Positions 41,680 to 51,665 of a DNA stretch of 64,000 nt are shown here, in pieces (position 1 is the first letter of the stretch; every line of letters begins with the position of its first letter). Origin of the DNA: Syntrophosphaera sp035450685 (GTDB lineage Bacteria; Cloacimonadota; Cloacimonadia; Cloacimonadales; Cloacimonadaceae); the NCBI GenBank assembly GCA_035450685.1, contig DAOTNF010000006.1, positions 55,952 to 119,951 on the forward strand, written 5' to 3'. The position numbers and the translations under genes were made by a program. The notes under the pieces are model-generated. The model was not told where the DNA came from. It saw nothing but the letters and a program-made list of their open reading frames with translations, and did not search any database.

Positions 41680-44600
41680 ATGAAAGTTGCAGAAACCTCG
41701 ATCAAATACTCCATCCTGATCAATCTGCTGGTGGTCGCCATCGTGATCCTGGGCGTCTCTTCAATGCTGCGCATGCCCCGCGAGGAGTTTCCCGCGGTGG
41801 AGTTTGGCAGGGTGCTGGTGGTCACGGTCTATCCGGGAGTTTCGCCCGAGGAGATCGAGCAGTTGATCACCAACAAGGTAGAAACGGAACTCTCTGACCT
41901 GCCCAATCTGGACCACATTGAGAGCAACACCGAGGAGGGGCGCTCCACCGTGAGCGTTTCCTTCGATACCAGCGTGGATCCGGAGGAGGCTTACGACCTT
42001 GTTTCCCGCGAGGTAAACAAGATCACCGACCTGCCCGCGGACGCGATCGACCCCATCATCATCCGTCTCAGCATGCGCGAGCTGAATCCCATAGCCCAGA
42101 TTGTGGTGAGCGGCGATTTCACACCCCTGGCCCTGAGGGAGGTGGCTGAAGACCTCAAAAATGGCCTGCTGAAAGTGGACAACATCTCCAAAGTGGAGCT
42201 GGTGGGTGCCCGCGACAGGCAGATTTGGGTGGATGTGGATCAAGCCCGCATCGACGCCTACGGCATCAGCCTCAACGACATTTCCTCGGTATTGCAGGGG
42301 CGCAACCTCAATATTCCCGGCGGAACCGCCCGCTATGGCAAGACCGAGTTTCTGGTGCGCACCCTGGGGCAGTTCGAGAACATGGACGAGGTGGGGCGCA
42401 TGATCGTGCAGTCCGATGCCAGCGGCCGGGCCATCCGCATCTCCGACGTCGCCACGGTGCGCGACACCCTGGCGCGCGAGCAGACCAAGGCCAAGCTCAA
42501 CGGCAAGGAAGGCATCAGTATCTTCCTTTACAAAAAAGGCGATGGCAACATCATCAAGGTGATGGAGGACGTGCGCGCCTACATCGCCAAGTTTGAAAAG
42601 AACGTTCCCAGGGCCGACATCAGCGTGCGCAACGACGGTTCCATCGATGTGAAAAACGGAATCGGCGCCCTCAGCTCCAGTGCCTTGCAGGGAATCATCC
42701 TGGTCTTTCTGACCCTCCTGGTCTTTTTGGGCTGGCGCAACGCGCTTTTCGCCTCCACCGGCATACCCATCGCAATGCTCATCACCTTCATCGTGATTCC
42801 GCTTTTGGACATTACCCTCAACAACCTCACCATCTTTGGGCTGATCATTGTAGTGGGCATGGTGGTGGACAACTCCATTGTGGTATTGGAAAACATCCAC
42901 CGCTTCAGGGAGGAGGGGGCAGACCACCAAACTTCGATCATCTCCGGAGTCAACCAGGTCATTTCCCCGGTTTTTTCCTCCACCCTAACCACTGTGGCGG
43001 CTTTTATGCCCATGTTGCTCACCGGAGGGATCATGGGGCAATTCCTGTCGGTGTTCCCCATCGTGGTTTCCGTGGCGCTTTTGGCTTCCTGGTTTCAGAG
43101 CATGGTCATCCTGCCCACGAACATCTACCAGTTTGGACGCAGAATCTATTCTGGCGAAGACCGTACCACCCGCCTGATCCGCCCTTTGGTCAAATACTAC
43201 CGCAAGGTTATCACCCGGGCGCTCCGCCATCGCTGGCTGGTTGTCGGATCGGTGGCGTTTTTGTTGCTGCTGTCTGTTGTCATCCTCCTCAGCGGAGCCA
43301 TCCGCTTTGAGTTTTTCCCCGCTTCGCTGTCGCAGACCATTCCCCTCGAGCTGCAAACTCCGGTCGGCACATCTCTGGAAGAAACCAACAGGATAGTGGG
43401 CGAGGTGGAGCAGTTTATCCTGAACATGAAACAAAAAGAGGATATTGAGTTCGTGGTGAGCAACGTTGGCTCGCTCAGCAGCGAGGGCGTGAGGGATACC
43501 AAGACTTCCAACGCCGCGCTCAGTATCGACCTGGTCCCCCTCAAAGATATGAAGTTTACCCACGAGGAGATTCGCCGCGACATCCGCAAGTATCTGGACA
43601 GCCTGCCCGGCCTGTTCACCTACAAGTTCGGACAATCCCGGTCAGGCCCGCCTCTGGGCAGGGATGTGGATATCCGCATCAAAGGCAAAAGCCTGGAGCG
43701 GCTGGCCTACATCAGCGACGTCGTGAAAGCAAATCTGGCAAAGATTCCCGGAGTGGAGGACATCGACGACAGCTATGACGAAGGCAAGATGGAAGCCTGC
43801 CTCAGCCTGGATCAGGAAAAGCTGTCCATGGCAGGCCTCACCGTGGCGCAGGTGGCATCCACCATCCGCATGGCAAGCACCGGCAGCGAGGTCACCCAAT
43901 ACCGGGGCAACTGCCTGGACGAGATACCCATCCTGGTCAAGCTCAACGACAGCTACACCCAGGATCTGGAGATGCTGAAAAACCTCAAGATCCGCACCCG
44001 CGGCGGCGAACTGATCGCCATCCGCGACCTTGCCAGCGTGGATATCACCAGCAGCATCTCCCGCATCAGGCACTACGATGGCGACAGGGTGCTGTCCGTA
44101 ACGGCGGCGGTGGCGGATTACGTGGAAAACGGAACCACCAAAAAACGCAGCACCTCCGAAGTGGTGGCCGCCCTCACCGGAGACAAGCTGCGCGGGACAA
44201 AAGGCAGCCTTTCGGATTTTGAGCAGCGCTTCCCCGGCTACACCATGGAGTTCGGAGGCATCCAGGAACAGCAGCGCCAGTCCTATACTTCCCTGGCTTT
44301 CGGATTCCTGGTCGCCCTGCTGGCCATCTTTGCCATCCTGGCCTCCCAGTTCCGCAGCTATGTGCAGCCGCTGATCGTGATGCTGACCATTCCCTTCGCC
44401 TTCATCGGCGTGGTCTTCGGCCTGCTGGTCACCGGCCTGTCCTTTTCCCTTAACACAATGCTTTCGGTGGTTGCCCTGGCAGGGGTGGTGGTCAACAACG
44501 CCATCCTGCTCATCGATTTTATCAACAGCGAGCGGGAAGCAGGCAAGGACCGCTGGCATGCCATCATTGAAAGCGGTTCCGCGCGCCTGCGGCCGGTGAT

Positions 44601-44865
44601 CCTAACCACCACAACCACAGTGGCGGGAATGCTGCCCCTGGTCTTTTCCAGCGATCCGTCTTCCCAGGCCTGGCGTCCTTTGGCGGTCAGCTTTGCCTTC
44701 GGACTCACCTTTGCCACCCTCATCACCCTCTTTGTGATCCCGGTGGTCTATAGCATGGTGGATTCCTTCTTTGGAAAGCTTGGCATGACCCGCTTCAAAG
44801 AACACACCAGGTTTGAGGATGCTATCACCAGCCAGGAAATGAAGGAAGGCCCCAGTAAGCCCTGA
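41680..44865 (+). CDS. RND-family efflux pump inner-membrane transporter (AcrB/MexB-like)
   Basis: A 1061-residue, 12-span proton-driven exporter with two homologous halves. It shows the family start (IKYSILINLLVVAIVILGVSSM), the PGVSPEEIEQLITNKVE porter motif, the charged TM4 segment with Asp pair (GLIIVVGMVVDNSIVVLENIHRF) and the matching GVVVNNAILLIDFINSER in the second half, plus RLRPVILTTTTTVAGMLPL. The sequence group is closer to HAE1-like pumps of anaerobes than to metal pumps. Substrate unknown; control by the PadR regulator is inferred from position. Confidence 0.95.
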   Translation: MKVAETSIKYSILINLLVVAIVILGVSSMLRMPREEFPAVEFGRVLVVTVYPGVSPEEIEQLITNKVETELSDLPNLDHIESNTEEGRSTVSVSFDTSVDPEEAYDLVSREVNKITDLPADAIDPIIIRLSMRELNPIAQIVVSGDFTPLALREVAEDLKNGLLKVDNISKVELVGARDRQIWVDVDQARIDAYGISLNDISSVLQGRNLNIPGGTARYGKTEFLVRTLGQFENMDEVGRMIVQSDASGRAIRISDVATVRDTLAREQTKAKLNGKEGISIFLYKKGDGNIIKVMEDVRAYIAKFEKNVPRADISVRNDGSIDVKNGIGALSSSALQGIILVFLTLLVFLGWRNALFASTGIPIAMLITFIVIPLLDITLNNLTIFGLIIVVGMVVDNSIVVLENIHRFREEGADHQTSIISGVNQVISPVFSSTLTTVAAFMPMLLTGGIMGQFLSVFPIVVSVALLASWFQSMVILPTNIYQFGRRIYSGEDRTTRLIRPLVKYYRKVITRALRHRWLVVGSVAFLLLLSVVILLSGAIRFEFFPASLSQTIPLELQTPVGTSLEETNRIVGEVEQFILNMKQKEDIEFVVSNVGSLSSEGVRDTKTSNAALSIDLVPLKDMKFTHEEIRRDIRKYLDSLPGLFTYKFGQSRSGPPLGRDVDIRIKGKSLERLAYISDVVKANLAKIPGVEDIDDSYDEGKMEACLSLDQEKLSMAGLTVAQVASTIRMASTGSEVTQYRGNCLDEIPILVKLNDSYTQDLEMLKNLKIRTRGGELIAIRDLASVDITSSISRIRHYDGDRVLSVTAAVADYVENGTTKKRSTSEVVAALTGDKLRGTKGSLSDFEQRFPGYTMEFGGIQEQQRQSYTSLAFGFLVALLAIFAILASQFRSYVQPLIVMLTIPFAFIGVVFGLLVTGLSFSLNTMLSVVALAGVVVNNAILLIDFINSEREAGKDRWHAIIESGSARLRPVILTTTTTVAGMLPLVFSSDPSSQAWRPLAVSFAFGLTFATLITLFVIPVVYSMVDSFFGKLGMTRFKEHTRFEDAITSQEMKEGPSKP

Positions 44866-44908
44866 ACTTGCATGGCTTAACCTGCCGGAGCGCGAAAGGC
44901 ATCCGGCT

Positions 44909-44953
44909 GCAAGCATCAGGCGGCGACAAAAGCTGTTGCCGCCTCTTGCTTGC
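44909..44953 (+). terminator. Long imperfect hairpin after RND operon, possible terminator
   Basis: The arms GCAAGCATCAGGCGGCGACA and TGTTGCCGCCTCTTGCTTGC pair in 17 of 20 positions around a five-base loop. It starts 44 bases after the pump gene. No T run follows, so it may instead stabilise the mRNA end or be a repeat element. Confidence 0.45.
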
Positions 44954-45043
44954 GGGAAATCTGTCTTTGTCCTTCCGGGTGGACGTCAGACATTCTGATC
45001 CTATGAGCCGGAATTGTATTGCGCTTCACGGATAATTCTTACA

Positions 45044-45152
45044 ACCATCCGCATTTTCCTTCATACCTCCGTCCTTTGCTGCTACAGGCTTTGGTGCCAT
45101 CATCCTTAGGTCATCCTTATAAACTATAAGGAAGACCCCAGGAAAACCTATG
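45044..45152 (-). repeat. Dispersed intergenic palindromic repeat, copy E
   Basis: Read on the minus strand it gives CCTGGGGTCTTCCTTATAG, TTTATAAGGATGACC, CTAAGGATGATGGCACC, AAAGCCTGTAGCAGC, an AAAGGACGGAGG stretch and ATG 45064. That ATG opens a 12-codon frame (MKENADGCKNYP) ending at 45026. It lies between convergent genes. Confidence 0.8.
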
Positions 45153-45227
45153 TTTTTCACCGACTTTCACACGTGGGCGAGGAGTGTTTGCCAGAGTGGG
45201 GAAATGTGTGTAAGTTCATAAAACCAA

Positions 45228-45266
45228 CAAAAAAACGTGGGAAGCACCGGGCGGTGTTCCCACGTC
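45228..45266 (-). terminator. Rho-independent terminator for the M1 peptidase gene
   Basis: On the minus strand a 13- to 14-base stem (ACGTGGGAACACC with GGTGCTTCCCACGT, one bulge) is followed by TTTTTT. It lies about 145 bases beyond the peptidase stop. Confidence 0.8.
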
Positions 45267-45410
45267 TCGGAGGGCATTCTATGTAGGGTCTGTAGGCTTA
45301 CTATACAAGATAATCAGTTTGATCAATTTGTCAAGTGAAAAATCGAAAACACTTAAAATAGACCTGGAATAAGTTGACCGCGAGAGTATTCCAGTCCTGC
45401 ATCGGTAGGC

Positions 45411-48308
45411 TCATTTGATCAGGCTGATCCTGCGCACCAGCTGGCCGCCGGGGTGTGACAATCTGAGCAGATAGACGCCGGAGGGCAGGCTGGCACCGCT
45501 ATCGCTTGTGGCGTTGAAGCTTAGGCTGTGTTCACCCGCCTCGCGGATGCCTTCATCCAGCACCTTCACCAACTGTCCCTTGAGATTGTAGAGCCTGAGG
45601 CTCATATCGCCCTTGCGGGGCAGGCTGAAGCTGATGGTGGAGCTTGGATTGAAGGGATTGGGCCAGGCTGTCAGGGTGGCTTTCGGGAGGGGAGAGGAGG
45701 GGTCGTCCGCCGCGGTGGGGCTGAGCAGTTGGGGCACGATCTGTTGCAGCAGGTTGTGCACGCCATCCGCCTGCATGAAATAGAGCGGAAAACCAGTTAG
45801 AACCAGTCTGGCGGAGCTTTGGGGATAATCCACCCAGAAGGCCAGGCAGTTCCCGTTGCCAGCGCTTCCTTCTGGCATCTCAGCCGTATAGATGGGACGC
45901 GTAGCTCCGGTGAAGGTGTAGATGTAGGGCAGCATGCCGTTCCAGTTGCCCAGCAGTTTTCCGGGATCGGGAACCAGACTGGGATAGAGGGCAGATTGGG
46001 CGCTGATCAGGCAGGGGGAGTTGTTGTAAACAAGTTCCACTCCCTCGGCAAAACTGTCCAGGAAGGAAGTGGAAAACACGGACACGGTCTTCCATCCGCT
46101 CAGCAGGACCTTGCCACCGCCGGAAAGATAGCCGCCCAGCAGATTATTGTTGTCCTGCAACAGGTTCTGGTTGAAGTCGTCAGCATGCCAGAGCACCAGT
46201 TTATACTGCCCCAGCACTCCCAGGGGAGGCATCCCGCTTTGGGCGACGTCCCAGGTGGCAAAAGCGAGGGGAGCGAGAGCGGCGGCGTAAAAGTCGTCCA
46301 CCATTGCGTCGGTGGGGTTGATGTTGGCTCCGTTGCCGTCCCTGGTTTCGTCCACGACCAGCAGGTCGTTGGCGAAGGAAAACTGTTCGGCGGTGGCGGC
46401 CATGATGTTTGAACGCATGCTTTCCCAACCGTTGGGATCGACCGCGGTAATGCAGTATTCATAGGCAATTCCCGGCTGGGGGGTGGAGTCTGAATAACCG
46501 GGATCAGGCAGTGCTTGCTGGGTGAGCAGGCTCCACGCCTGGCCTTCCCCCTGGGGCCGGCGGAAAACATTGTAAGACAGGTTGCTGTCTCCCAAAAAGT
46601 CCTCCCATTCCAGCCGCACGAAAGCGTTGGAGGGCAGGCATTGCGCCAGGACGGGCTTGACCTCGGTGATCTGCCGCAGCAAAGCCCAATGGTTGTGATT
46701 GGGGATGAGGGACGCGGTGTCTGTCCAGCCGTGGATTCCGCCGTTGGCAGTCCAGTCCGGGCCGGCGGAGACATGCAGGGAGTCCGTGCAACTGCCGTTG
46801 TTAAACAAGAAAGGCACCTCGATCTCAAACTGGGTGCTGGTGTTGGAAATGGTGCGTGCCAGCAGGCGCAGGGGCGTATCGCTTGCATCGTTGTTCCACA
46901 CGCAATACTCCAGCGCGGGAATGCCGGGGCTGTAGATCCATTGGTGGAAAAACTGGGTGAGATCCTGGCCGCTGATCTGCTCCGCCATGGCTTCAAATTC
47001 GGCGGTGACCACGTTTCCGTTGCAGTGGGTGGAAAACCATTGCTGCAGCAACTGGAAGAAGTGGGCGTCGCCAATCTTTAAGCGCAGCATGTGCAGCACG
47101 GAGGCCGCTTTTTCATAGGAGGGAGGAGAGAAATAGTTGTTGAAGTCCGGGTCGTAGATGGTGCGCGGGTTGGAACCCTCCCAATTTATGTAGTATTGGT
47201 GATAGGAGCTGGCCACGTAATTTACTGCGCTCTGCCATCCGGAGACTTTATCCGTCCACAAATGCTCTGAATAGGTGGCAAAACCCTCGGAAAGCCACAC
47301 ATCCTTGAAAGTGAGGAAGGAAACCGCGTTGCCATACCACTGATGCGCCAGTTCGTGGGCGATGACGAGTTCATAGGCGCCGGTTCCGGTGATGATATAG
47401 TTGCCCAGGGTGGTCATGGTCTGATGCTCCATGGCGCCGTAGGTGCTCATGCTCACGACTGCGTTGCCATATTTTTCAAAGGGATAGGGGCCAAAGATTT
47501 GCGAGAAATAGTCAATCATCTGGGGCAGGCGGGCTAAATCGGCCAGGGCGTTGTTGTATTGGTTTTGCATCACAAAGTTCTGGATGGGGATGTTGCCCGC
47601 AGTTTGCTCGATTTCCAGATAAGGCCCGGCGGTGATGCAGACCAGATAGGTGGTCATGGGGTTGTAGCCAGTCCAGAAAGTGGTGGAGGTGCCGTCACTA
47701 TGGTTCACAATTGCTTCGCGGATGCCATTTGCCGCGACCTTCCAGTCGCTGCGCATGGTTATCCGCAGATGCACGATGGCTTTGTCCCAGGGGTGGTCAT
47801 AGCAGGGCCACCAATAGCGGGCGGCGTCCGGATCGGAAATGGTGAACACGGTGTTGCCGGTGAAGATCATACCCACGTTATAGGGTGCTGGGGAAAGCTG
47901 GGGCACGCCAGAGTAGAAAACCTGGGTGGTAAAGGTTTGCCCTGCTGGGATGTCGAGGCTGATGTTGATTATCCCGTTTGTGTGTGTGTAGGTGGCGGGG
48001 GCGTCGTTGACCAGCACTTCCAGGACGTTCAGGCCTACCAGGTTGTAGGGTAGGGAAGTGAGGTGGGATTCGGCCATCACGGTGGCCGCTACGTTGCCGT
48101 TTAACTGACGGGTGGCTTGATTGATGGACAGAGTGATCTCATATTCCAGCACGTCGAATCCGGTGAGGGAATCGGCTTTGCTGTCCTGTGTCAGGGCAGG
48201 CGGGAAATGGGGCTTGCGGGAAAGCCCCGGAATCCTCTCCACGGCGTGGGCGGCGCTGAGCAGCACCGCGAGCATGATAATCACTGTGGCTATGGCATGG
48301 CGTTGCAT
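45411..48308 (-). CDS. Secreted M1-family aminopeptidase with Por-type C-terminal sorting domain
   Basis: A 965-residue protein with a signal peptide (about residues 1-22). The M1 catalytic region has the substrate motif YGAMEHQTM and the zinc site HELAHQ followed 18 residues later by the Glu in WLSEGFATYSEHLW. A fibronectin-like segment follows (LEWEDFLGDSNLSYNVFRR), then a region that resembles a caspase/gingipain-type or other alpha/beta fold (FANDLLVVDETRDGNG). The final about 85 residues are the sorting domain (AWPNPFNPSSTISFSLP, VYLLRLSHPGGQLVRR). It should trim peptides outside the cell, fitting an amino-acid fermenter. ATG 48308 follows GGAGGA; a nine-codon upstream extension lacks such a site. 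Confidence 0.93.
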   Translation of the reverse strand: MQRHAIATVIIMLAVLLSAAHAVERIPGLSRKPHFPPALTQDSKADSLTGFDVLEYEITLSINQATRQLNGNVAATVMAESHLTSLPYNLVGLNVLEVLVNDAPATYTHTNGIINISLDIPAGQTFTTQVFYSGVPQLSPAPYNVGMIFTGNTVFTISDPDAARYWWPCYDHPWDKAIVHLRITMRSDWKVAANGIREAIVNHSDGTSTTFWTGYNPMTTYLVCITAGPYLEIEQTAGNIPIQNFVMQNQYNNALADLARLPQMIDYFSQIFGPYPFEKYGNAVVSMSTYGAMEHQTMTTLGNYIITGTGAYELVIAHELAHQWYGNAVSFLTFKDVWLSEGFATYSEHLWTDKVSGWQSAVNYVASSYHQYYINWEGSNPRTIYDPDFNNYFSPPSYEKAASVLHMLRLKIGDAHFFQLLQQWFSTHCNGNVVTAEFEAMAEQISGQDLTQFFHQWIYSPGIPALEYCVWNNDASDTPLRLLARTISNTSTQFEIEVPFLFNNGSCTDSLHVSAGPDWTANGGIHGWTDTASLIPNHNHWALLRQITEVKPVLAQCLPSNAFVRLEWEDFLGDSNLSYNVFRRPQGEGQAWSLLTQQALPDPGYSDSTPQPGIAYEYCITAVDPNGWESMRSNIMAATAEQFSFANDLLVVDETRDGNGANINPTDAMVDDFYAAALAPLAFATWDVAQSGMPPLGVLGQYKLVLWHADDFNQNLLQDNNNLLGGYLSGGGKVLLSGWKTVSVFSTSFLDSFAEGVELVYNNSPCLISAQSALYPSLVPDPGKLLGNWNGMLPYIYTFTGATRPIYTAEMPEGSAGNGNCLAFWVDYPQSSARLVLTGFPLYFMQADGVHNLLQQIVPQLLSPTAADDPSSPLPKATLTAWPNPFNPSSTISFSLPRKGDMSLRLYNLKGQLVKVLDEGIREAGEHSLSFNATSDSGASLPSGVYLLRLSHPGGQLVRRISLIK

Positions 48309-48461
48309 CGTTCCTCCATAATATCTGGAAAGCATAAAAAAGTCTCTTTCTTCTGTGATGCAATTCCTTTTCCAGAGTGGAAGTTAATTGGGTTTGAAAA
48401 ATATTCCTTTACGAAAAAGGGGCTTTACCAGACTTAGTAGCCAACTCTGTTTGGAGGAGAA

Positions 48462-50714
48462 ATGCGCAGATTTAGCATGTATGCCGTGCTATGCCTGATG
48501 CTGCTTTTCAGCATTGGCAGCCTGTTCGCGGCAGGCGAAACCATATATGAGATACGCGTGGAAGGGGCCAAGACCGTGGCCGATGAGCTGATCACATCCA
48601 CGATCAGCCTGCGCACGGGCGGAATCCTCGACCCGGCTGAGGTGGCGAAGTCCATCAAACAGCTTTATAAAATGAGCATCTTTTCTGATATCCGGGTGCT
48701 GACCGAGCCTTACAAGACCGGCGTGAACCTGATCATCAGGGTGCAGGAAAACCCTGTCCTGGCCTCGATTGAGTATCCGGGCATGAAGGTGGTCAAAAAA
48801 GACCGCCTGGACGAGCTGATGACCGTCCGGGTGGGCACTTTCTGGTCGGAAAACCAAAAACAGCAACTGGTCTCCAAACTGACCAACGAGTATCACACCA
48901 AGGGCTATAGCAACGCCCAGATCAACGTAAGCGAACGGGAAGCCGAACCGGGCAAGGTGCATGTGACGGTCTCGGTGAACGAGGGCAAGCGTCTGGCTAT
49001 CACCCAGATCAGCTTTTTGGGCAATGAAAACTTTGATGACAAACAACTGCAAAAACGCATGAAGACCAAGCCCGCCAACATCCTGCGCTCAGGCCGGTTT
49101 GAACAGGAAAAGTTCGACACCGATATCCGTAACCTGGAGGCCTTCTACAAGAAAAACGGCTTTATCGACGTGCAGATAGAGCCGCAGAAACCCAGGCAGA
49201 CCGGCGACAGGTCGCTGGAACTGATCATACGTATCACAGAGGGCCAGAAATACACTTTTGGCAGCATCGATGTGAAAGGCAATGAGAGCTTTACCACTGA
49301 AGCGATCCTGGAATACTTCAGCCTGCAAAGCGGGGAAACCTTCGACCAGGGAAAGTTTGAGACCCAGCTATCCAAAATCTATATGAAATACTTTGAGGAA
49401 GGCTTCATCTATGCGGAGATCGAGCCAGACCTGCAGAAAGACGGCAACCAGCTCAATATCCACCTCAACATCAGCGAAGGCACCCGCGCCCGGGTGAGGC
49501 AGATCCACATCACAGGCAATCAGCGCACCAAGGAAAAGGTTCTGCGCAGGCAACTTGAGATTGCCCCGGGAGATTACTACCGGCAGACGCAATTGATCCG
49601 CACCCAGCAAAACATCTACAACCTGGGCTTCTTCGAGCCGGACATCAAACTGGACTATACCACGATCAACAGTGACGGCGACATCGACCTGCAGATAGAT
49701 GTGATCGACAAATCCTCCGGTGTGGCCAACGGCGGCGTGGGTTACAACAGCCAGGACAAATTTGTGGGGCAGCTTTCCGTCTCCATGAACAACCTGTTTG
49801 GCAACAACTGGGCCAGCAGCCTGAGCTGGGAGTTTGGCGGCAGCACCCAGAACTTCGAATTCTCCTTCACCAATCCCAATTTCCTGGATACGGACATCCT
49901 GCTCGGCACCAACCTGTATTACACGACCAAGGAGTGGAGTTCCTTCTTTTATAAGATTTCCACCCGCGGTGCCAGCCTGCGCCTGGGTCAATACATTCCC
50001 TGGGTTGACCGCACACGTCTGGTGATGGCTTATTCCCTCTATTCCAAAAAATACAGGATTACCGACATGGCCAGTGTGATGAACAACGCCGAGGCCAATG
50101 CCACACTGATCGAGCTGAACTCCATGAACTGGCGCTATACCAGCGGACTGAGCGGCACGCTTAGCCGGGACTCCCGGGATAACATCTACTTCCCCAAACG
50201 CGGCACTCAAATGACCCTCTTTTCCGAGCTGGCGGGAGGTTTACTGGGTGGTGACTTCGATTATTTCAAGCAGATCGCCCAGGTGAACTGGTATATTGAG
50301 ATGATCTACAACTTTACCCTGCGCACCAAGTGGCGCTTTGGCTACATCACCCCCTATGGCTCATCTGAGGACGCTCCGCCAGATGAAAAGTTCTATCTGG
50401 GTGGCACGGGGGTGGATGGTATCCGCGGCTATCCAGACCGTTCGGTTGGCCCGGATGGCGGCGGCACGAGGGAAATCCTCTTTTCCACCGAGCTGGGTTA
50501 TCCCATCGGAGGCGATCAGGTGGTGCTGCTGGGCTTTTTCGATGCCGGCGACAGCTACAACAGCTTTCGTAAGTTTAACTTTCTCAATTTCAACAAAGGC
50601 GTCGGGGCGGGAATACGTATCCGTTCTCCCTTTGGCTTGATCGGTTTCGACTATGCCTATGGTATAGATAATCGCAAGTGGGAACCTCACTTGCAGTTTA
50701 GCACAACCTTCTAA
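48462..50714 (+). CDS. bamA: Outer-membrane protein assembly factor BamA
   Basis: A 750-residue Omp85 protein with a signal peptide (about residues 1-24), five POTRA domains (for example IYEIRVEGAKTVADELI, ARVRQIHITGNQRTKEKVL) and a 16-strand C-terminal barrel. The barrel carries the diagnostic GVDGIRGYPD loop (VRGF/Y motif) and ends in Phe, as required for assembly. It inserts beta-barrel proteins into the outer membrane. It stands first in a series of co-directional genes, three bases ahead of the radical SAM gene. This is the firmest evidence that the organism is diderm. Confidence 0.97.
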   Translation: MRRFSMYAVLCLMLLFSIGSLFAAGETIYEIRVEGAKTVADELITSTISLRTGGILDPAEVAKSIKQLYKMSIFSDIRVLTEPYKTGVNLIIRVQENPVLASIEYPGMKVVKKDRLDELMTVRVGTFWSENQKQQLVSKLTNEYHTKGYSNAQINVSEREAEPGKVHVTVSVNEGKRLAITQISFLGNENFDDKQLQKRMKTKPANILRSGRFEQEKFDTDIRNLEAFYKKNGFIDVQIEPQKPRQTGDRSLELIIRITEGQKYTFGSIDVKGNESFTTEAILEYFSLQSGETFDQGKFETQLSKIYMKYFEEGFIYAEIEPDLQKDGNQLNIHLNISEGTRARVRQIHITGNQRTKEKVLRRQLEIAPGDYYRQTQLIRTQQNIYNLGFFEPDIKLDYTTINSDGDIDLQIDVIDKSSGVANGGVGYNSQDKFVGQLSVSMNNLFGNNWASSLSWEFGGSTQNFEFSFTNPNFLDTDILLGTNLYYTTKEWSSFFYKISTRGASLRLGQYIPWVDRTRLVMAYSLYSKKYRITDMASVMNNAEANATLIELNSMNWRYTSGLSGTLSRDSRDNIYFPKRGTQMTLFSELAGGLLGGDFDYFKQIAQVNWYIEMIYNFTLRTKWRFGYITPYGSSEDAPPDEKFYLGGTGVDGIRGYPDRSVGPDGGGTREILFSTELGYPIGGDQVVLLGFFDAGDSYNSFRKFNFLNFNKGVGAGIRIRSPFGLIGFDYAYGIDNRKWEPHLQFSTTF

Positions 50715-50717
50715 ACC

Positions 50718-51665
50718 ATGATCTACAAGCATCTGTTTGGACCGGTGTTGTCCCGCAGGCTGGGACATTCCCTCGGCGTGGACGTCGTTCCCTATAAGTA
50801 TTGTCCGCTAAACTGTGTCTATTGCGAGGTGCAGAGGACTACTCAACTCACTCTGCAGAGGGAAGAGTTTTTCCCGCTGGAGGAGATAATCTCCGAACTG
50901 GACGAGTTTCTGAAAGGGCAACCCCCGCTGGACTATATTACTTTTTCCGGGGCAGGCGAGCCCACGCTTTACAGCCGGATTGGGGAACTGATCGCATACA
51001 TCAAGAACAGGTATCCCCAGTACAAGCTCGCGCTGCTCACCAACGGGATGTTGCTGGACAGGGAGGATTTGCGAAGGGATATATTGCCCTGCGACCTGAT
51101 CCTGCCATCGCTGGATGCCTGTTCAGAACCCGTGTTCGAGCGGATCAACCGTCCGCATCCGGAGCTTGACGTTGCAAAACTGGTTGAAAGCCTGGCCACC
51201 CTGCGCAAGGAATACAAGGGGCAGATCTGGCTGGAAGTGTTCATCATTGCCGGTGTAAATGACACCCAGGAAGAACTGGACTGCCTCTGCTGCGCGATCG
51301 CCAGAATTAGGCCAGACCGGGTGCAGATCAATTCTCTGGACCGCCCCGCGGCTGAAGAATGGGTGCAAACCGCAGACAGCAAGGCTCTGGACAGGGTGAG
51401 CAAGTATTTCAAAAAGCATCTGCAAATGCCCGTGGAGATAATCGCCAAAGCGCACTTGGATGATTTGGGTATGGAACTGCCACAGGAATTGGTCAGCAAC
51501 CTGGAAGCTTTGCTTTCCCGCCGTCCCTGCACAGCCGAAGAGCTGTCCCATTCCCTGGGTATGCACATCAATGAGATCAGCAAGACGCTGCGCCAATTGA
51601 ACATGGATAACAAACTGGATATCAGCAGGGAAGAGCGAGGAGTGTTTTACTCATGGAAACGCTGA
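50718..51665 (+). CDS. Radical SAM protein (COG0731 type) with C-terminal winged-helix domain
   Basis: A 315-residue protein. Three Cys in CPLNCVYC (CxxxCxxC) bind the [4Fe-4S] that cleaves S-adenosylmethionine. The fold continues with ITFSGAGEPTL, LLTNGMLL and INSLDRPAAEEWV. The last about 65 residues form a helix-turn-helix (TAEELSHSLGMHINEISKTLRQL). The family is related to tRNA-wybutosine and MoaA-like enzymes, but members like this have no proven substrate. It is three bases downstream of bamA and overlaps ispD by 13 bases. The HTH tail may bind nucleic acid. Confidence 0.87.
   Translation: MIYKHLFGPVLSRRLGHSLGVDVVPYKYCPLNCVYCEVQRTTQLTLQREEFFPLEEIISELDEFLKGQPPLDYITFSGAGEPTLYSRIGELIAYIKNRYPQYKLALLTNGMLLDREDLRRDILPCDLILPSLDACSEPVFERINRPHPELDVAKLVESLATLRKEYKGQIWLEVFIIAGVNDTQEELDCLCCAIARIRPDRVQINSLDRPAAEEWVQTADSKALDRVSKYFKKHLQMPVEIIAKAHLDDLGMELPQELVSNLEALLSRRPCTAEELSHSLGMHINEISKTLRQLNMDNKLDISREERGVFYSWKR

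Larger units (their letters stand above)
44866..45410. other. 545-base gap between convergent RND and M1 peptidase genes
   Basis: From left to right it holds a 45-base hairpin, repeat copy E (minus orientation) and a terminator serving the minus-strand peptidase gene. No protein gene is seen. Confidence 0.7.

Noticed and set aside
41761..42930. 389-codon minus-strand open frame opposite the RND pump
   Set aside because: Antisense shadow, His/Asp/Gly-rich and without motifs.
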